From: Salinimicrobium sediminis
Lineage (GTDB): Bacteria; Bacteroidota; Bacteroidia; Flavobacteriales; Flavobacteriaceae
Length of the DNA: 64,000 nt
Assembly: GCF_900215295.1 (NCBI RefSeq)
Contig: NZ_OCMF01000004.1
Span: forward strand, 186,001 to 250,000
Direction: 5' to 3'
Below the pieces are notes generated by a model. The model saw only the letters and a program-made list of their open reading frames with translations, had not been told where the DNA came from and ran no database searches. The translations under genes were made by a program, and so were the position numbers. Positions 33,762 through 42,605 of the stretch are shown here, piece by piece (within the stretch, counting starts at the first letter, position 1; each line of letters starts with the position of its first letter).

Positions 33762-35642
33762 GTGATGAAACCATTTATTCTGCTCTTTATGCTCTTCGGA
33801 GTTACAGCATTCTCCCAGGACTCTACTTCCGTAGAAAACTACACCATTGAACAATTTTATGGTAATACCCGTGTGGGTGGTGGTGAATTTTCCAATGATG
33901 AAACAAAGCTCCTCATTAGCAGTGACGAATCAGGAATTTTCAATGTTTACGAAATCGACCTTAAAGACGGCTCTAAAAAACAGGTCACTCATTCAAAAGA
34001 AGATTCGTTCTTTGCCGAAGATTACGTGCCCGGAACAGGGGAAATAATATATTCTGCGGACAAGGGTGGCAACGAAATAAGCCAGCTCTATCTGCTCAAA
34101 AAGAATGGAGAAGTAAAAAACCTTACCCCGGAAGAAAACGAAAAAGCAAACTTTATTCGATGGAGCGAGGACAATAAATCGTTGATCTATATTTCCAACA
34201 AAAGGGATCCAAAATTCTTTGATGTATACAAAATGGTCATTGGTTCATGGGAGCCCAAAATGTTGTACCAGAATGACGAAGGATATCAATTAGAAGGTCT
34301 GTCGCACGATGAAAAGTTGATCGCTCTTTCCCAGCCAATTACAACCAGTGAAAATAAATTGTTCATTTACGATCGTGAGAAAGACCAGCTAAAAGAGATC
34401 TCTGAGGAAAAGGGTAGTTATTCAGCTTCAGGTTTTAGTAAAGACGATCAAAAGTTCTATTACATCACAGATGTAGGCAAGGAATTCTCTTATTTGGTAG
34501 AGTATGACCTTGAATCCGGAGAAACCACCCCTGTTTATGAAACCAATTGGGATGTGATGTACAGCTACCTCAGCAAAAATGATATGTATCGGGTTATAGG
34601 TATCAATGAAGACGGCAAGAACAAAATACTGGTCATTGATACACAAAGTCAGGAACAAGTAGACTTACCTTCTGTGCCCGATGGAGATATAAAAGAAGTA
34701 AATTTCTCTGAAAGTGAAAACCTAATGAGGCTAACCATTGGAACTTCCAAAACTCCAAACAACCTGTATGTGTATGATTTTGGAACCAATAAGATCAGGA
34801 AACTCACCAATACCCTTAATCCTGAAATTGATCCCGACGATCTGGTTGCTTCAGAAGTAGTTCGGTATGAATCTTTTGACGGCCTGGAAATTCCGGCAAT
34901 TTTTTATAAACCGCATCAGGCCTCTGAAGACAATAAGGTACCTGCACTTGTTTGGGTTCACGGAGGACCGGGAGGCCAATCGCGAACCGGTTATTCTGCC
35001 CTAATACAATACTTGGTCAATCATGGGTACGCAGTGTTGGCTGTGAATAACCGCGGAAGCAGTGGTTACGGTAAGACCTTTTATAAAATGGACGATAAGA
35101 AACATGGGGAGGAAGATTTGAAAGATGTTATTTGGGGTAAAAAGTGGTTACAGGAGCAGGAATACATTGATGATGAAAACATTGGGATCATTGGAGGAAG
35201 TTATGGCGGCTATATGACCATGGCAGCAATGACTTTTAATCCTGAAGAATTCGATGCGGGAGTCAATCTTTTTGGCGTTACCAATTGGCTTAGAACTCTA
35301 AAATCCATCCCACCTTATTGGGAAGCTTTTAAAACAGCTTTGTATGAAGAAATGGGAGATCCCACAACCAAAGATTCCATAGCACTCTATAACAAATCAC
35401 CTTTGTTTCATGCGGACAAGGTCAAGAATCCGGTGATGGTACTTCAGGGAGCGAATGATCCCAGGGTACTGCAGGTGGAATCTGATGAGATCGTATCTGA
35501 ACTAAAGAAAAATAATGTGCCGGTTGAATATGTCATTTTTGAAGACGAAGGCCACGGATTCATAAAAAAAGAAAATGAAATAAAGGGTTATAAACAAATT
35601 CTCGCATTTTTAGATAAATACCTTAAAGACGAAGAGATGTAA
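33762..35642 (+). CDS. S9-family prolyl oligopeptidase-like serine peptidase, exported
   Basis: This 626-residue protein has a short signal peptide (KPFILLFMLFGVTAFSQ). Residues about 40-370 form a beta propeller with repeats such as EDFVPGTGEIIYSADKGGN and NFIRWSEDNKSLIYIS. Residues about 390-625 are the alpha/beta hydrolase domain with nucleophile S480 in GGSYGGY, D566 in GANDPRV and H598 in DEGHGF. An oxyanion-type HGGPGGQSRTGY precedes them. Family role: cleavage of short peptides, often post-proline, in the periplasm. It looks like an intact, normal-length enzyme. Confidence 0.92.
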   Translation: MMKPFILLFMLFGVTAFSQDSTSVENYTIEQFYGNTRVGGGEFSNDETKLLISSDESGIFNVYEIDLKDGSKKQVTHSKEDSFFAEDYVPGTGEIIYSADKGGNEISQLYLLKKNGEVKNLTPEENEKANFIRWSEDNKSLIYISNKRDPKFFDVYKMVIGSWEPKMLYQNDEGYQLEGLSHDEKLIALSQPITTSENKLFIYDREKDQLKEISEEKGSYSASGFSKDDQKFYYITDVGKEFSYLVEYDLESGETTPVYETNWDVMYSYLSKNDMYRVIGINEDGKNKILVIDTQSQEQVDLPSVPDGDIKEVNFSESENLMRLTIGTSKTPNNLYVYDFGTNKIRKLTNTLNPEIDPDDLVASEVVRYESFDGLEIPAIFYKPHQASEDNKVPALVWVHGGPGGQSRTGYSALIQYLVNHGYAVLAVNNRGSSGYGKTFYKMDDKKHGEEDLKDVIWGKKWLQEQEYIDDENIGIIGGSYGGYMTMAAMTFNPEEFDAGVNLFGVTNWLRTLKSIPPYWEAFKTALYEEMGDPTTKDSIALYNKSPLFHADKVKNPVMVLQGANDPRVLQVESDEIVSELKKNNVPVEYVIFEDEGHGFIKKENEIKGYKQILAFLDKYLKDEEM

Positions 35643-35770
35643 AGGAAAAAGGCATTTTTTCAAGATCCCTTTATTTTAGGAAGTTAAAAATTAAATTTGA
35701 AAACTTTCTTCATAAAAAGGAGTAAGCCGGGATGATATTTTTTTCATCTTAGCATCTCCAAATAGTTTTG

Positions 35771-36961
35771 ATGCCACAGGAAAAACATATCCTGCCCATT
35801 ATCGTCTTTGCACAATTCTGCTGTACTTCTCTTTGGTTTGCAGGAAACGGAGTAATGGATGACCTGCTTAAGGTTTTTCATCTTGAAATTACTGCCCTGG
35901 GGCATCTCACCTCTGCAGTACAGGTAGGTTTTATCACCGGCACCTTAGTCTTTGCACTTTTGACCATTGCAGACCGCTTCTCCCCTTCAAAAGTATTCTT
36001 TTATTGCGCTGTAATTGGTGCTATGGTCAACCTGGGAATGACCCGGCAGGCGAATAGCCTGGAAAGTCTTCTTTTGATAAGGTTTTTTACAGGCGTGGCT
36101 CTCGCGGGAATTTATCCGGTGGGAATGAAGATCGCATCAGATTATTACCGCAAAGGACTGGGCACTTCTCTTGGCTTCCTGGTAGGAGCTCTTGTTCTGG
36201 GAACGGCTTTTCCGCATCTGCTCAAGACCTTTGCGGGTACCGGGAACCTACCCTGGAAAGCTGTAGTGCTTTGCACTTCTTTACTTGCCGCAGCCGGAGG
36301 TTTAATGATCCTCTTCCTGGTGCCCGATGGTCCTTACCGGCGCCCCATGTTGAAAAAGGACTTTTCGGCGTTTTTCTCGGTCTTTAGGCTGAAGGCGTTT
36401 CGTGCTGCAGCCTTTGGATATTTCGGGCATATGTGGGAACTCTATGCTTTTTGGGCATTTGTTCCTTTGGTTTTGGCAGTTTATCAACAGGTACATCCTC
36501 AACTGAATCTCAATATCCCGCTCCTATCTTTTCTGATCATAGGTTCGGGAGGGGTGGCTTGCGTTGCAGGAGGATACCTTTCCCAAAGATTGGGCACAAA
36601 ACGAACAGCTGCAACAGCCTTATTGCTCTCCGGCTTGTGCTGTTTATTTTCTCCCATTTTCCTGCTCCAGGATTCGGAAATTTTACTGCTCTTTTTCCTT
36701 ATTTTCTGGGGTTTAATGGTCGTTGCCGATTCGCCCCTGTTCTCCACTCTGGTTGCACAAAATGCACCTGAAGAAGCAAGAGGCACAGCTTTAACCATTG
36801 TGAATTCCATCGGTTTCACCATAACCATCTTCAGTATACAGCTACTCAATTTTCTTGCGCTGCATTTTGCTCCGTTTTACCTCTTTCTCTTTCTCGCCCC
36901 CGGGCCTGCTTTTGGCCTTTATTTCCTTTTCGGAAGGAAAAGAAGAAGCTCTGCGACCTAA
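35771..36961 (+). CDS. MFS transporter
   Basis: This 396-residue membrane protein has about twelve hydrophobic segments. The first half shows LTSAVQVGFITGTLVFALL and the family-typical loop MGTRQA-like GMTRQANSLESLLLIRFFTGVALAGIYPVGMKIASDYY. The second half has GGVACVAGGYLSQRLGTKRTAA. I chose the ATG at 35771; a TTG one codon earlier is unlikely. The substrate is unknown. It resembles nitrate/sugar-type MFS permeases of Bacteroidota only in a general way. Confidence 0.85.
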   Translation: MPQEKHILPIIVFAQFCCTSLWFAGNGVMDDLLKVFHLEITALGHLTSAVQVGFITGTLVFALLTIADRFSPSKVFFYCAVIGAMVNLGMTRQANSLESLLLIRFFTGVALAGIYPVGMKIASDYYRKGLGTSLGFLVGALVLGTAFPHLLKTFAGTGNLPWKAVVLCTSLLAAAGGLMILFLVPDGPYRRPMLKKDFSAFFSVFRLKAFRAAAFGYFGHMWELYAFWAFVPLVLAVYQQVHPQLNLNIPLLSFLIIGSGGVACVAGGYLSQRLGTKRTAATALLLSGLCCLFSPIFLLQDSEILLLFFLIFWGLMVVADSPLFSTLVAQNAPEEARGTALTIVNSIGFTITIFSIQLLNFLALHFAPFYLFLFLAPGPAFGLYFLFGRKRRSSAT

Positions 36962-37293
36962 GCTCTCCCGAGATCATTATTAAATCTCCCGACAAGAAAC
37001 CTTCTTTTCAAAAAAGATGATTAAACAATTCCTGCGAAAAAGAAGATTTTAGAAGCCTCAGGGAATTAGAAGCGTCGGAAATTACTCTCTTGTAATTTAC
37101 TATGCACTCATAATAAAATTCAATGGGTTTCTGATTATCAGCAATCTATCTCAGAATATATTTGCATTAGAATCCTTCTGAATAGAGTGCCCCCTACAGC
37201 TCTGTTCGTTGGATTTTTTTTATTCCTGTCTACCCTTCTTATTCAGGTAATTTTGGTACTTTGAAATCTGCTACATAAGATCTCTTTAAACCC
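36962..37293. other. 332-bp spacer with one strong promoter box
   Basis: This spacer has no ORF, RNA gene or terminator hairpin that I can support. It contains an exact TATATTTG box (37157-37164), described separately. Otherwise it is AT-rich sequence with short T runs. Confidence 0.6.
37157..37164 (+). promoter_or_regulatory. Putative -7 promoter element of the GMC oxidoreductase gene
   Basis: TATATTTG, an exact TAnnTTTG match. The implied leader is about 125 bases. No clear TTG at the -33 distance. Confidence 0.4.
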
Positions 37294-38901
37294 ATGGAAC
37301 CTCAGTACGATTACATTATAATTGGCAGCGGCTTTGGCGGATCTGTAAGTGCCTTGCGGCTTTCAGAAAAAAGATATAAGGTCCTGGTCATTGAGAAGGG
37401 AAAATGGTTTGAACCCAAAGACTTTCCAAAAACGAACTGGAACCTCAGGAAATGGCTATGGATGCCGGCATTAAGGTTCTTTGGGATCATGAAGCTAAGC
37501 ATCTTCAGGCATGTCGCAGTGATCTCCGGCACAGGAGTGGGTGGTGGTTCCCTGGTTTACGCCAACACCTTACCGGTTCCTAAAAAGGCATTTTATACCT
37601 CCGGTTCCTGGGGCAAGCTTGAAAACTGGGAAATGGAATTAAAACCTTTTTATGCCACCGCACTTAAAATGCTGGGCGCTGTTCCCAATCCAAGACTTTT
37701 TGATGGGGACAAAGCTTTAGAACAACTTGCTGAAGAGCTTGGACGAAAAGAGCATTTTGAGCACCCAAATGTGGCTGTTTACTTCGGAAAAGAAAATGAA
37801 ACTGTAAAAGATCCCTACTTTAACGGAAAGGGCCCCAGCCGCACCGGATGCAATTTCTGCGGGGGCTGTATGACCGGGTGCAGGTATAACGCCAAAAACA
37901 CCCTGGACAAAAATTACCTTTGGCTGGCACAACAGCATGGGGCGGAGATCCTGGCAGAACATGAAGTAATAAATATAATTCCTAAAGAAAAAAACGGAAG
38001 CGGAGGCTACACCGTGATCACCAAAAGCAGCACAAATTTCTTCCGCAGAAAGAAAATCTTTAGCAGCAAAGGAGTCATCTTCGCCGGCGGAGTCCTGGGA
38101 TCCGTCAAGCTGATGCTTAAACTGAAAGAAACTACCCTACCGAATCTTTCTGACCAGTTAGGAGAAAATATTCGCACCAATAATGAGACGCTGATAAGCG
38201 TTTCTACTGCAGACAAGGACAAGGATCTATCGAAAGGCGTGGCAATCGGAAGTCTGTTACATACCGATGACAACAGCCATCTGGAAATAGTGCGTTATTC
38301 AAAAGGTTCAGGTTTTTGGAAGCTTTTGCACCTGCCATTGGTTTCAGGAAAAAACCCTGTTCAACGGATCTTTAATGTAGGAGACCAATTTCTCAGATCA
38401 CCCCTGGGCTGGTTCAAAACTTACTTCGTAAACAGTTGGTCGCGTAGTACGACTGTGCTGCTGTTCATGCAAAGTGTTGACAGTACGCTCAGGCTCAAAA
38501 AAGGCATTTTCGGGATGCTTACCACCGGAGTAAGTGCCGGCAAAAAACCCACTTCAGATATTCCCGAATCCAGGGAACTTACCCAAAAATACAGTGAGAT
38601 CATTAATGGCAGGGCCACCTCATTTGCACTGGAAAGCCTGGCCGGAATTCCTACAACCGCTCATATCCTTGGAGGTGCGGTCATGGGAAAGGATTCTACT
38701 GCAGGAGTGATCAACAGCAAAAACCAGGTTTTTGGTTATGAGCAGATGTATGTGGTAGACGGCTCAATGATCTCGGCCAATCCCGGAGTGAACCCCAGTT
38801 TGTCCATTACTGCAATTGCTGAAAGAGCCATGAGTTTTTTCCCGGAGAAATCTGCTGTTCTAGCTTCGGCTTCAGAAAGATCGGCTTCAATGAAAGTTTG
38901 A
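37294..38901 (+). CDS. GMC-family FAD-dependent oxidoreductase (cholesterol-oxidase-like)
   Basis: This 535-residue flavoenzyme begins with the FAD-binding YDYIIIGSGFGGSVSALRLSE (G11, G13, G15-16) and VLVIEKGKWF. It has GTGVGGGSLVYANTL (FAD contact), VIFAGGVLGSVKLM, and a C-terminal block MYVVDGSMISANPGVNPSLSITAIAERAM. A cysteine-rich segment, C186, C189, C192 and C196 in the pattern CxxCxxCxxxC, matches the CGGCxxGC loop seen in a subgroup of bacterial GMC enzymes. No signal peptide is present. The substrate is likely a sterol-like or other alcohol, but this is unproven. A strong terminator is found 183 bases downstream. Confidence 0.88.
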   Translation: MEPQYDYIIIGSGFGGSVSALRLSEKRYKVLVIEKGKWFEPKDFPKTNWNLRKWLWMPALRFFGIMKLSIFRHVAVISGTGVGGGSLVYANTLPVPKKAFYTSGSWGKLENWEMELKPFYATALKMLGAVPNPRLFDGDKALEQLAEELGRKEHFEHPNVAVYFGKENETVKDPYFNGKGPSRTGCNFCGGCMTGCRYNAKNTLDKNYLWLAQQHGAEILAEHEVINIIPKEKNGSGGYTVITKSSTNFFRRKKIFSSKGVIFAGGVLGSVKLMLKLKETTLPNLSDQLGENIRTNNETLISVSTADKDKDLSKGVAIGSLLHTDDNSHLEIVRYSKGSGFWKLLHLPLVSGKNPVQRIFNVGDQFLRSPLGWFKTYFVNSWSRSTTVLLFMQSVDSTLRLKKGIFGMLTTGVSAGKKPTSDIPESRELTQKYSEIINGRATSFALESLAGIPTTAHILGGAVMGKDSTAGVINSKNQVFGYEQMYVVDGSMISANPGVNPSLSITAIAERAMSFFPEKSAVLASASERSASMKV

Positions 38902-39083
38902 ATAATTAGAGGCTTTAATATCGGATCTCAAAAATTGCCTTTTTGGAAGGTTTTTTTAGAAATCGATCGCTTTTAATCTGTTTTAATAGCCTTGAAAATT
39001 TTAGGAACCAGAAGCTTTAAAAAATTACTTCGGCATAAAAACAGGCAGAGTTTTTGCTGTAGATAATATACCCCCTACACCGG

Positions 39084-39130
39084 AAATCCCGCGGGAAGAG
39101 CAATTTTTCTTCTGCGGGATTTTCTTTTTC
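39084..39130 (+). terminator. Intrinsic terminator between the GMC and sigZ genes
   Basis: AATCCCGC (39085-39092) pairs with GCGGGATT (39114-39121) around a partly paired loop, then TTCTTTTTC. It lies only 45 bases before sigZ, so it could also act as an attenuator in the sigZ leader. Confidence 0.75.
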
Positions 39131-39174
39131 TCCCAATTAGTTTTTACTGTACATTTGAGAAGAGCTTCTTGAAA

Positions 39175-39765
39175 ATGGGCGCAAAATCTGTCACCACTCC
39201 TAATTGTGATGTTCCCGCATTATGGCTGGAGCATAAAAATGCTCTTAGAAATTACATTTATAAGAGAGTAAAAGATGAAGAAATCACCAATGATATCCTG
39301 CAGGATGTTTTACTGAAAGTGTATACTTTTTGCCTCTCCAAATCGGGTGTGCTGAGCCTCAAGAGCTGGTTATATCAAATTGCCCACAACACCATCATTG
39401 ACTACTACAGAAAAAATTCTGGCCCAACATCTTTGGCAAAAGATATTCAAATAGCCGAAGAGGAGGAAAATTTTGCTTTTAAGGAGGCCGTGGAATATAT
39501 TGAACCTCTTCTGAATTTCCTTCCAAAGGAATATGCGGAACCTCTAAGAATGGCCGATCTTGAAGGCCTGAAACAAGCCGAAATTGCACAAAAACTGAAT
39601 CTTTCGCTTTCGGCTACAAAATCCCGAATCCAGCGTGGTCGCACTCTCCTGAAAGCCGAATTCATCACCTGCTGCCACCTGGAAACCGATACTTCCGGCG
39701 GAATTATCTCCTTCCAGATAAAAGACTCCTGTACCCCTTTGCAGGCACTAAAGAAAAAAAATTAA
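39175..39765 (+). CDS. sigZ: ECF RNA polymerase sigma factor, SigZ type
   Basis: This 196-residue ECF sigma factor has region 2 in RNYIYKRVKDEEITNDILQDVLLKVYTFC and SWLYQIAHNTIIDYYRK. Region 4 is in PLRMADLEGLKQAEIAQKLNLSLSATKSRIQRGRTLL, a helix-turn-helix with the family's AxKSRxxRGR end. A cysteine-containing tail (FITCCHLETD) after region 4 is typical of SigZ-type factors. I chose the ATG at 39175; a TTG two codons before is also in frame. No anti-sigma gene is adjacent. It precedes the ArsI/CadI-like gene by 61 bases and may control it. Confidence 0.85.
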   Translation: MGAKSVTTPNCDVPALWLEHKNALRNYIYKRVKDEEITNDILQDVLLKVYTFCLSKSGVLSLKSWLYQIAHNTIIDYYRKNSGPTSLAKDIQIAEEEENFAFKEAVEYIEPLLNFLPKEYAEPLRMADLEGLKQAEIAQKLNLSLSATKSRIQRGRTLLKAEFITCCHLETDTSGGIISFQIKDSCTPLQALKKKN

Positions 39766-39826
39766 AATTTTTTGCGTCTTTTTTCCAACTCCTGCGTCTT
39801 GAGTGTAAATTTTAAAACTTTTCAAG

Positions 39827-40336
39827 ATGAAAACATTCCACGTACACGTAAGAGTAAAAGATCTTCAGGAGAGCATAGACTTTTATACTGCCCTGTTTAA
39901 TACCCGACCAGCTCTGGTAAAATCCGATTATGCGAAATGGATGCTGGAAGATCCCAGAATCAACTATGCAATCTCAACCGGTCATACAGAAAACGGCATT
40001 GAACACCTTGGGCTACAAACCGATAATGAGATAGAACTAAAAGAGATCTATAGCAATATGCAACGCGCCAAAGGAACAGTTAGAGAAGAAGGCGACTGTA
40101 CCTGCTGCTATTCAAAATCACAAAAAAGCTGGATTACAGATCCACAGGGTGTAGACTGGGAAGCTTTTTACACCTATGGAAGCGCTACGATCTATGGCGA
40201 AGGAATTAATGCCAGGCCCGCTCCCTCCATAATGAAACGATGGCAGGGTAATGATGCAAAAGAGGTGCCGACAGCTATTGATGAAAAAAAGATTGAAAAT
40301 ATTTCCAATTGTGCAGATACCAACTGTAACAAATAG
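39827..40336 (+). CDS. ArsI/CadI-family metal-thiol dioxygenase
   Basis: This 169-residue vicinal-oxygen-chelate (glyoxalase-fold) protein matches ArsI, the Fe(II) enzyme that splits the C-As bond of organoarsenicals, and the cadmium-induced CadI group. Expected metal ligands are present: H5 (or H7) in FHVHVRV, H60 in IEHLGLQ, and E112 in VDWEAF. The substrate-binding thiol pair is C93-C94 in DCTCCYSK, plus an extra C91. The C-terminal tail adds C-containing ISNCADTNCNK. No arsR, arsB or arsC is near. It follows sigZ, hinting at regulation by that sigma factor. Confidence 0.85.
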   Translation: MKTFHVHVRVKDLQESIDFYTALFNTRPALVKSDYAKWMLEDPRINYAISTGHTENGIEHLGLQTDNEIELKEIYSNMQRAKGTVREEGDCTCCYSKSQKSWITDPQGVDWEAFYTYGSATIYGEGINARPAPSIMKRWQGNDAKEVPTAIDEKKIENISNCADTNCNK

Positions 40337-40378
40337 AAACTTCAACAGTCTTTGTGTCATCATTCAATCAAAATCAAA

Positions 40379-40404
40379 AGGCCTCATGAAAGTGAGGCTT
40401 AATT
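40379..40404 (+). terminator. Terminator-like hairpin after the ArsI/CadI gene
   Basis: GCCTCA (40381-40386), 6-base loop, TGAGGC (40393-40398), then TTAATTT. The U tract is interrupted, so it is probably a weak terminator. Confidence 0.5.
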
Positions 40405-40433
40405 TAAAAAACAGTTTTACCAATATATACCAC

Positions 40434-41339
40434 ATGAAAAAGATCATTTTAATCCTTGCCTGTTTAGCCATAAGTTTCGGAGTGAAAGCCGGCGAAAAAA
40501 AGATCACCACCACAGACGGGGTTGAACTTTATGTAAAAGTGGCCGGCAGTGGCACACCTCTTTTGTATCTCCATGGCGGGCCGGGTTCGGGCAGTTACTG
40601 GTTTGAAAGACTTACCGGAGAATTTATGGAACAGCATTTTACTGTAATTTATCTCGACCAGCGAGGAGTGGGAAGGTCTGGCAGTCCCGCCAACGAGGAC
40701 TATTCCCTTGAGCGAATGACGCTGGATTTTGAAGAAGTAAGAAAGGCGTTAGGTTATGAAAACTGGATCACCCTTGGCCATTCCTTTGGTGGAATATTGC
40801 AAATGGGGTATGCACAAAGATATCCGGAAGCTATTAAAGGAATGATCATGCTAAACTGCACAATTGATCTCAATGGTTCTGCCTGCGAAAGCTGGATCCC
40901 CAAAGCGGCTGAAATCGTGGGAGAATCTTATACCTGTGAAGGAGATACTGTACCGCTCACCCAAAGAATGAATGAATTTGGAGGAAAATTAAGAGAGCAG
41001 GGATTGTTCTGGAAAATGGGTTCCAGGGAATCTGAAACTTTCGGAAAACTTGATGAGATTTCTGCCGAAATCCCTGATTTCAATTATGACCTCGGAAATT
41101 ATGTTTGGAATTACCCGGAGTACTGGAATAATTTTAAACCCCTTACGGCGAAAATGTCCATGCCGGTCCTTTACTTCTATGGAAAAAATGATTTTATGGT
41201 AGGACCAAAACATTTTAATGGAATAGATTTTCCAAATTTGATGCTATGGGAAAATAACGGCGGCCATATCCCGTTCATTGAAGATAAAGCCGACCTTGAA
41301 AAGGCAATCCTGGCTTATGCTGAAAGATCTCAGTTCTAA
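40434..41339 (+). CDS. Exported alpha/beta hydrolase (proline iminopeptidase-like)
   Basis: From the ATG at 40434 this is a 301-residue protein with a signal peptide (KKIILILACLAISFGVKAG). The frame is open much further upstream (to 40251), but that part overlaps the previous gene and lacks any signal-like feature. The oxyanion motif LHGGPGSGSYW and the nucleophile elbow GHSFGG (S117) are clear. The acid (FYGKNDFMV) and histidine (NNGGHIPF) are also visible. The HGGPG motif suggests the proline iminopeptidase-like S33 group. The cargo acts in the periplasm or outside. Confidence 0.85.
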   Translation: MKKIILILACLAISFGVKAGEKKITTTDGVELYVKVAGSGTPLLYLHGGPGSGSYWFERLTGEFMEQHFTVIYLDQRGVGRSGSPANEDYSLERMTLDFEEVRKALGYENWITLGHSFGGILQMGYAQRYPEAIKGMIMLNCTIDLNGSACESWIPKAAEIVGESYTCEGDTVPLTQRMNEFGGKLREQGLFWKMGSRESETFGKLDEISAEIPDFNYDLGNYVWNYPEYWNNFKPLTAKMSMPVLYFYGKNDFMVGPKHFNGIDFPNLMLWENNGGHIPFIEDKADLEKAILAYAERSQF

Positions 41340-41356
41340 AATTTAATTGTTTGAGG

Positions 41357-41399
41357 AAAAGGTTGTCAAAAAAATGTTTTTTGGCAACCTTTTATAATT
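41357..41399. terminator. Bidirectional terminator between convergent genes
   Basis: AAAAGGTTG (41357-41365) pairs with CAACCTTTT (41385-41393). The stem extends through TC/GG and an A6/T6 run, giving about 17 pairs. T-rich sequence follows on both strands. It serves the hydrolase gene (plus) and the L,D-transpeptidase gene (minus). Confidence 0.85.
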
Positions 41400-42362
41400 T
41401 TATCTTATCGTCTCAAGGCCTTCTTTAGGGGCAACCGAAAGAATTTTTTCTGAAGATGCCGGCGGCGCAAAATTCCTGTTATCTTTAAAGTACAATTCCA
41501 CATAGCCTTTTAAAATCCCCATTTCTTCTGCAGTGAGGTAGTTTGAATTGTAATTCTCTGCCAAACCTAACCAGGGTGCAGATTTTTCAAAATCGTAATC
41601 TCCGAAGACCATAAAAGGCGTTCCGTTTCTGGTAATCTCTCTGCCTCCCGATTCCAGTTGCCACTGTTCTGCCCAATTGTATATAAAATAGGCATCGTCG
41701 TGATAAAGCCTCACACAGGCATGGCTGGCGGGATAACCCGGCATAGCATACTGGTGCACACCCACCCCGTAATAGTTCATGAAATTGAAGTAGTAAGGCA
41801 TGATCCATGAACCGTTTACCGTACTAATTTTCCTTTTTGCTTTATAGTTTCCATAAAAAAGTCCGGCCGGAGTTGGAGTAGATCTTTTTCCCGAACTCAC
41901 CGGTCCCCACCGCACCAGCCTACCTTCTTCATATAATCCAAATGCCTGCACTCTTCTCGAAATAAGCACTGTCTTAGGAATCTTTTCAAGCATTTCAAAG
42001 TTTGAGGGAAATGGGGAATAATCTAAAAAGTTAGCAGTAATCGTATCGGGAATGACAAGTTTAATTCCCGCTTTAAGTCTTTCAGGGTCCATACGGTTAA
42101 GTGCAAAAATGATCTTTTTGGCATCTTCTGAGAATTTCTGCTGAAATGTATCTACCCCTTCGGAAGTGGTGATACTGTCCAGATGGTAAGTGATGATCAC
42201 CGGTAATTTTTGTGGATGTGCAGGCAGTTCTTCCTGAAGCATAGGCTCTTCCATAGCCACGTTGGAAGCAAGACTATCAGGTTGGTCACAGGATACCAGC
42301 AACAAAATGCACAGACCTGTTAACAATGCCAAAACGAAACCATGTTCAGAAATAAACTTCAT
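41400..42362 (-). CDS. L,D-transpeptidase (YkuD domain) lipoprotein
   Basis: This 320-residue protein has a lipoprotein signal peptide ending LLVSC (C25). The catalytic domain (about 130-260) contains GVHQYAMPGYPASHACVRLYHDDA: H203, then S213-H214-A215-C216-V217-R218 with C216 as nucleophile. The common signature is SHGCVR; here Gly is replaced by Ala. Family role: forming 3-3 crosslinks in peptidoglycan or attaching lipoproteins. A 12-bp palindrome lies 22 bases upstream. The 42363-42605 spacer separates it from the divergent OstA-like gene. Confidence 0.88.
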   Translation of the reverse strand: MKFISEHGFVLALLTGLCILLLVSCDQPDSLASNVAMEEPMLQEELPAHPQKLPVIITYHLDSITTSEGVDTFQQKFSEDAKKIIFALNRMDPERLKAGIKLVIPDTITANFLDYSPFPSNFEMLEKIPKTVLISRRVQAFGLYEEGRLVRWGPVSSGKRSTPTPAGLFYGNYKAKRKISTVNGSWIMPYYFNFMNYYGVGVHQYAMPGYPASHACVRLYHDDAYFIYNWAEQWQLESGGREITRNGTPFMVFGDYDFEKSAPWLGLAENYNSNYLTAEEMGILKGYVELYFKDNRNFAPPASSEKILSVAPKEGLETIR

Positions 42363-42383
42363 GTGTTTTCAATTAATCTCTTT

Positions 42384-42395
42384 GTCTTCGAAGAC
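42384..42395. promoter_or_regulatory. 12-bp perfect palindrome upstream of the L,D-transpeptidase gene
   Basis: GTCTTCGAAGAC, centred 28 bases from the start codon on the minus strand. It could be an operator. Short palindromes also occur by chance, so this is weak. Confidence 0.3.
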
Positions 42396-42605
42396 CAATA
42401 ACCTGTGGAAAATTTCATGGCCAAAAGCGTGAAAAAATCGACTTATAACCAACAGGAATTCTTCCAATAAAATTACAGTAATTCAGGCTTTCTCAACTCT
42501 AATTACTACAAATATAAGTCAAGAATTCTGCCAAAATTTTCAATAAAAAGTTGATGGCAGTTAACAGAAAATTAATACCTTGTGCTCGTCTCAAAGATTA
42601 AGATC

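Noticed and set aside
37188-39078. CCCCCTAC found both near 37190 and near 39070, a possible shared element
   Set aside because: Eight bases with different flanks; expected by chance.
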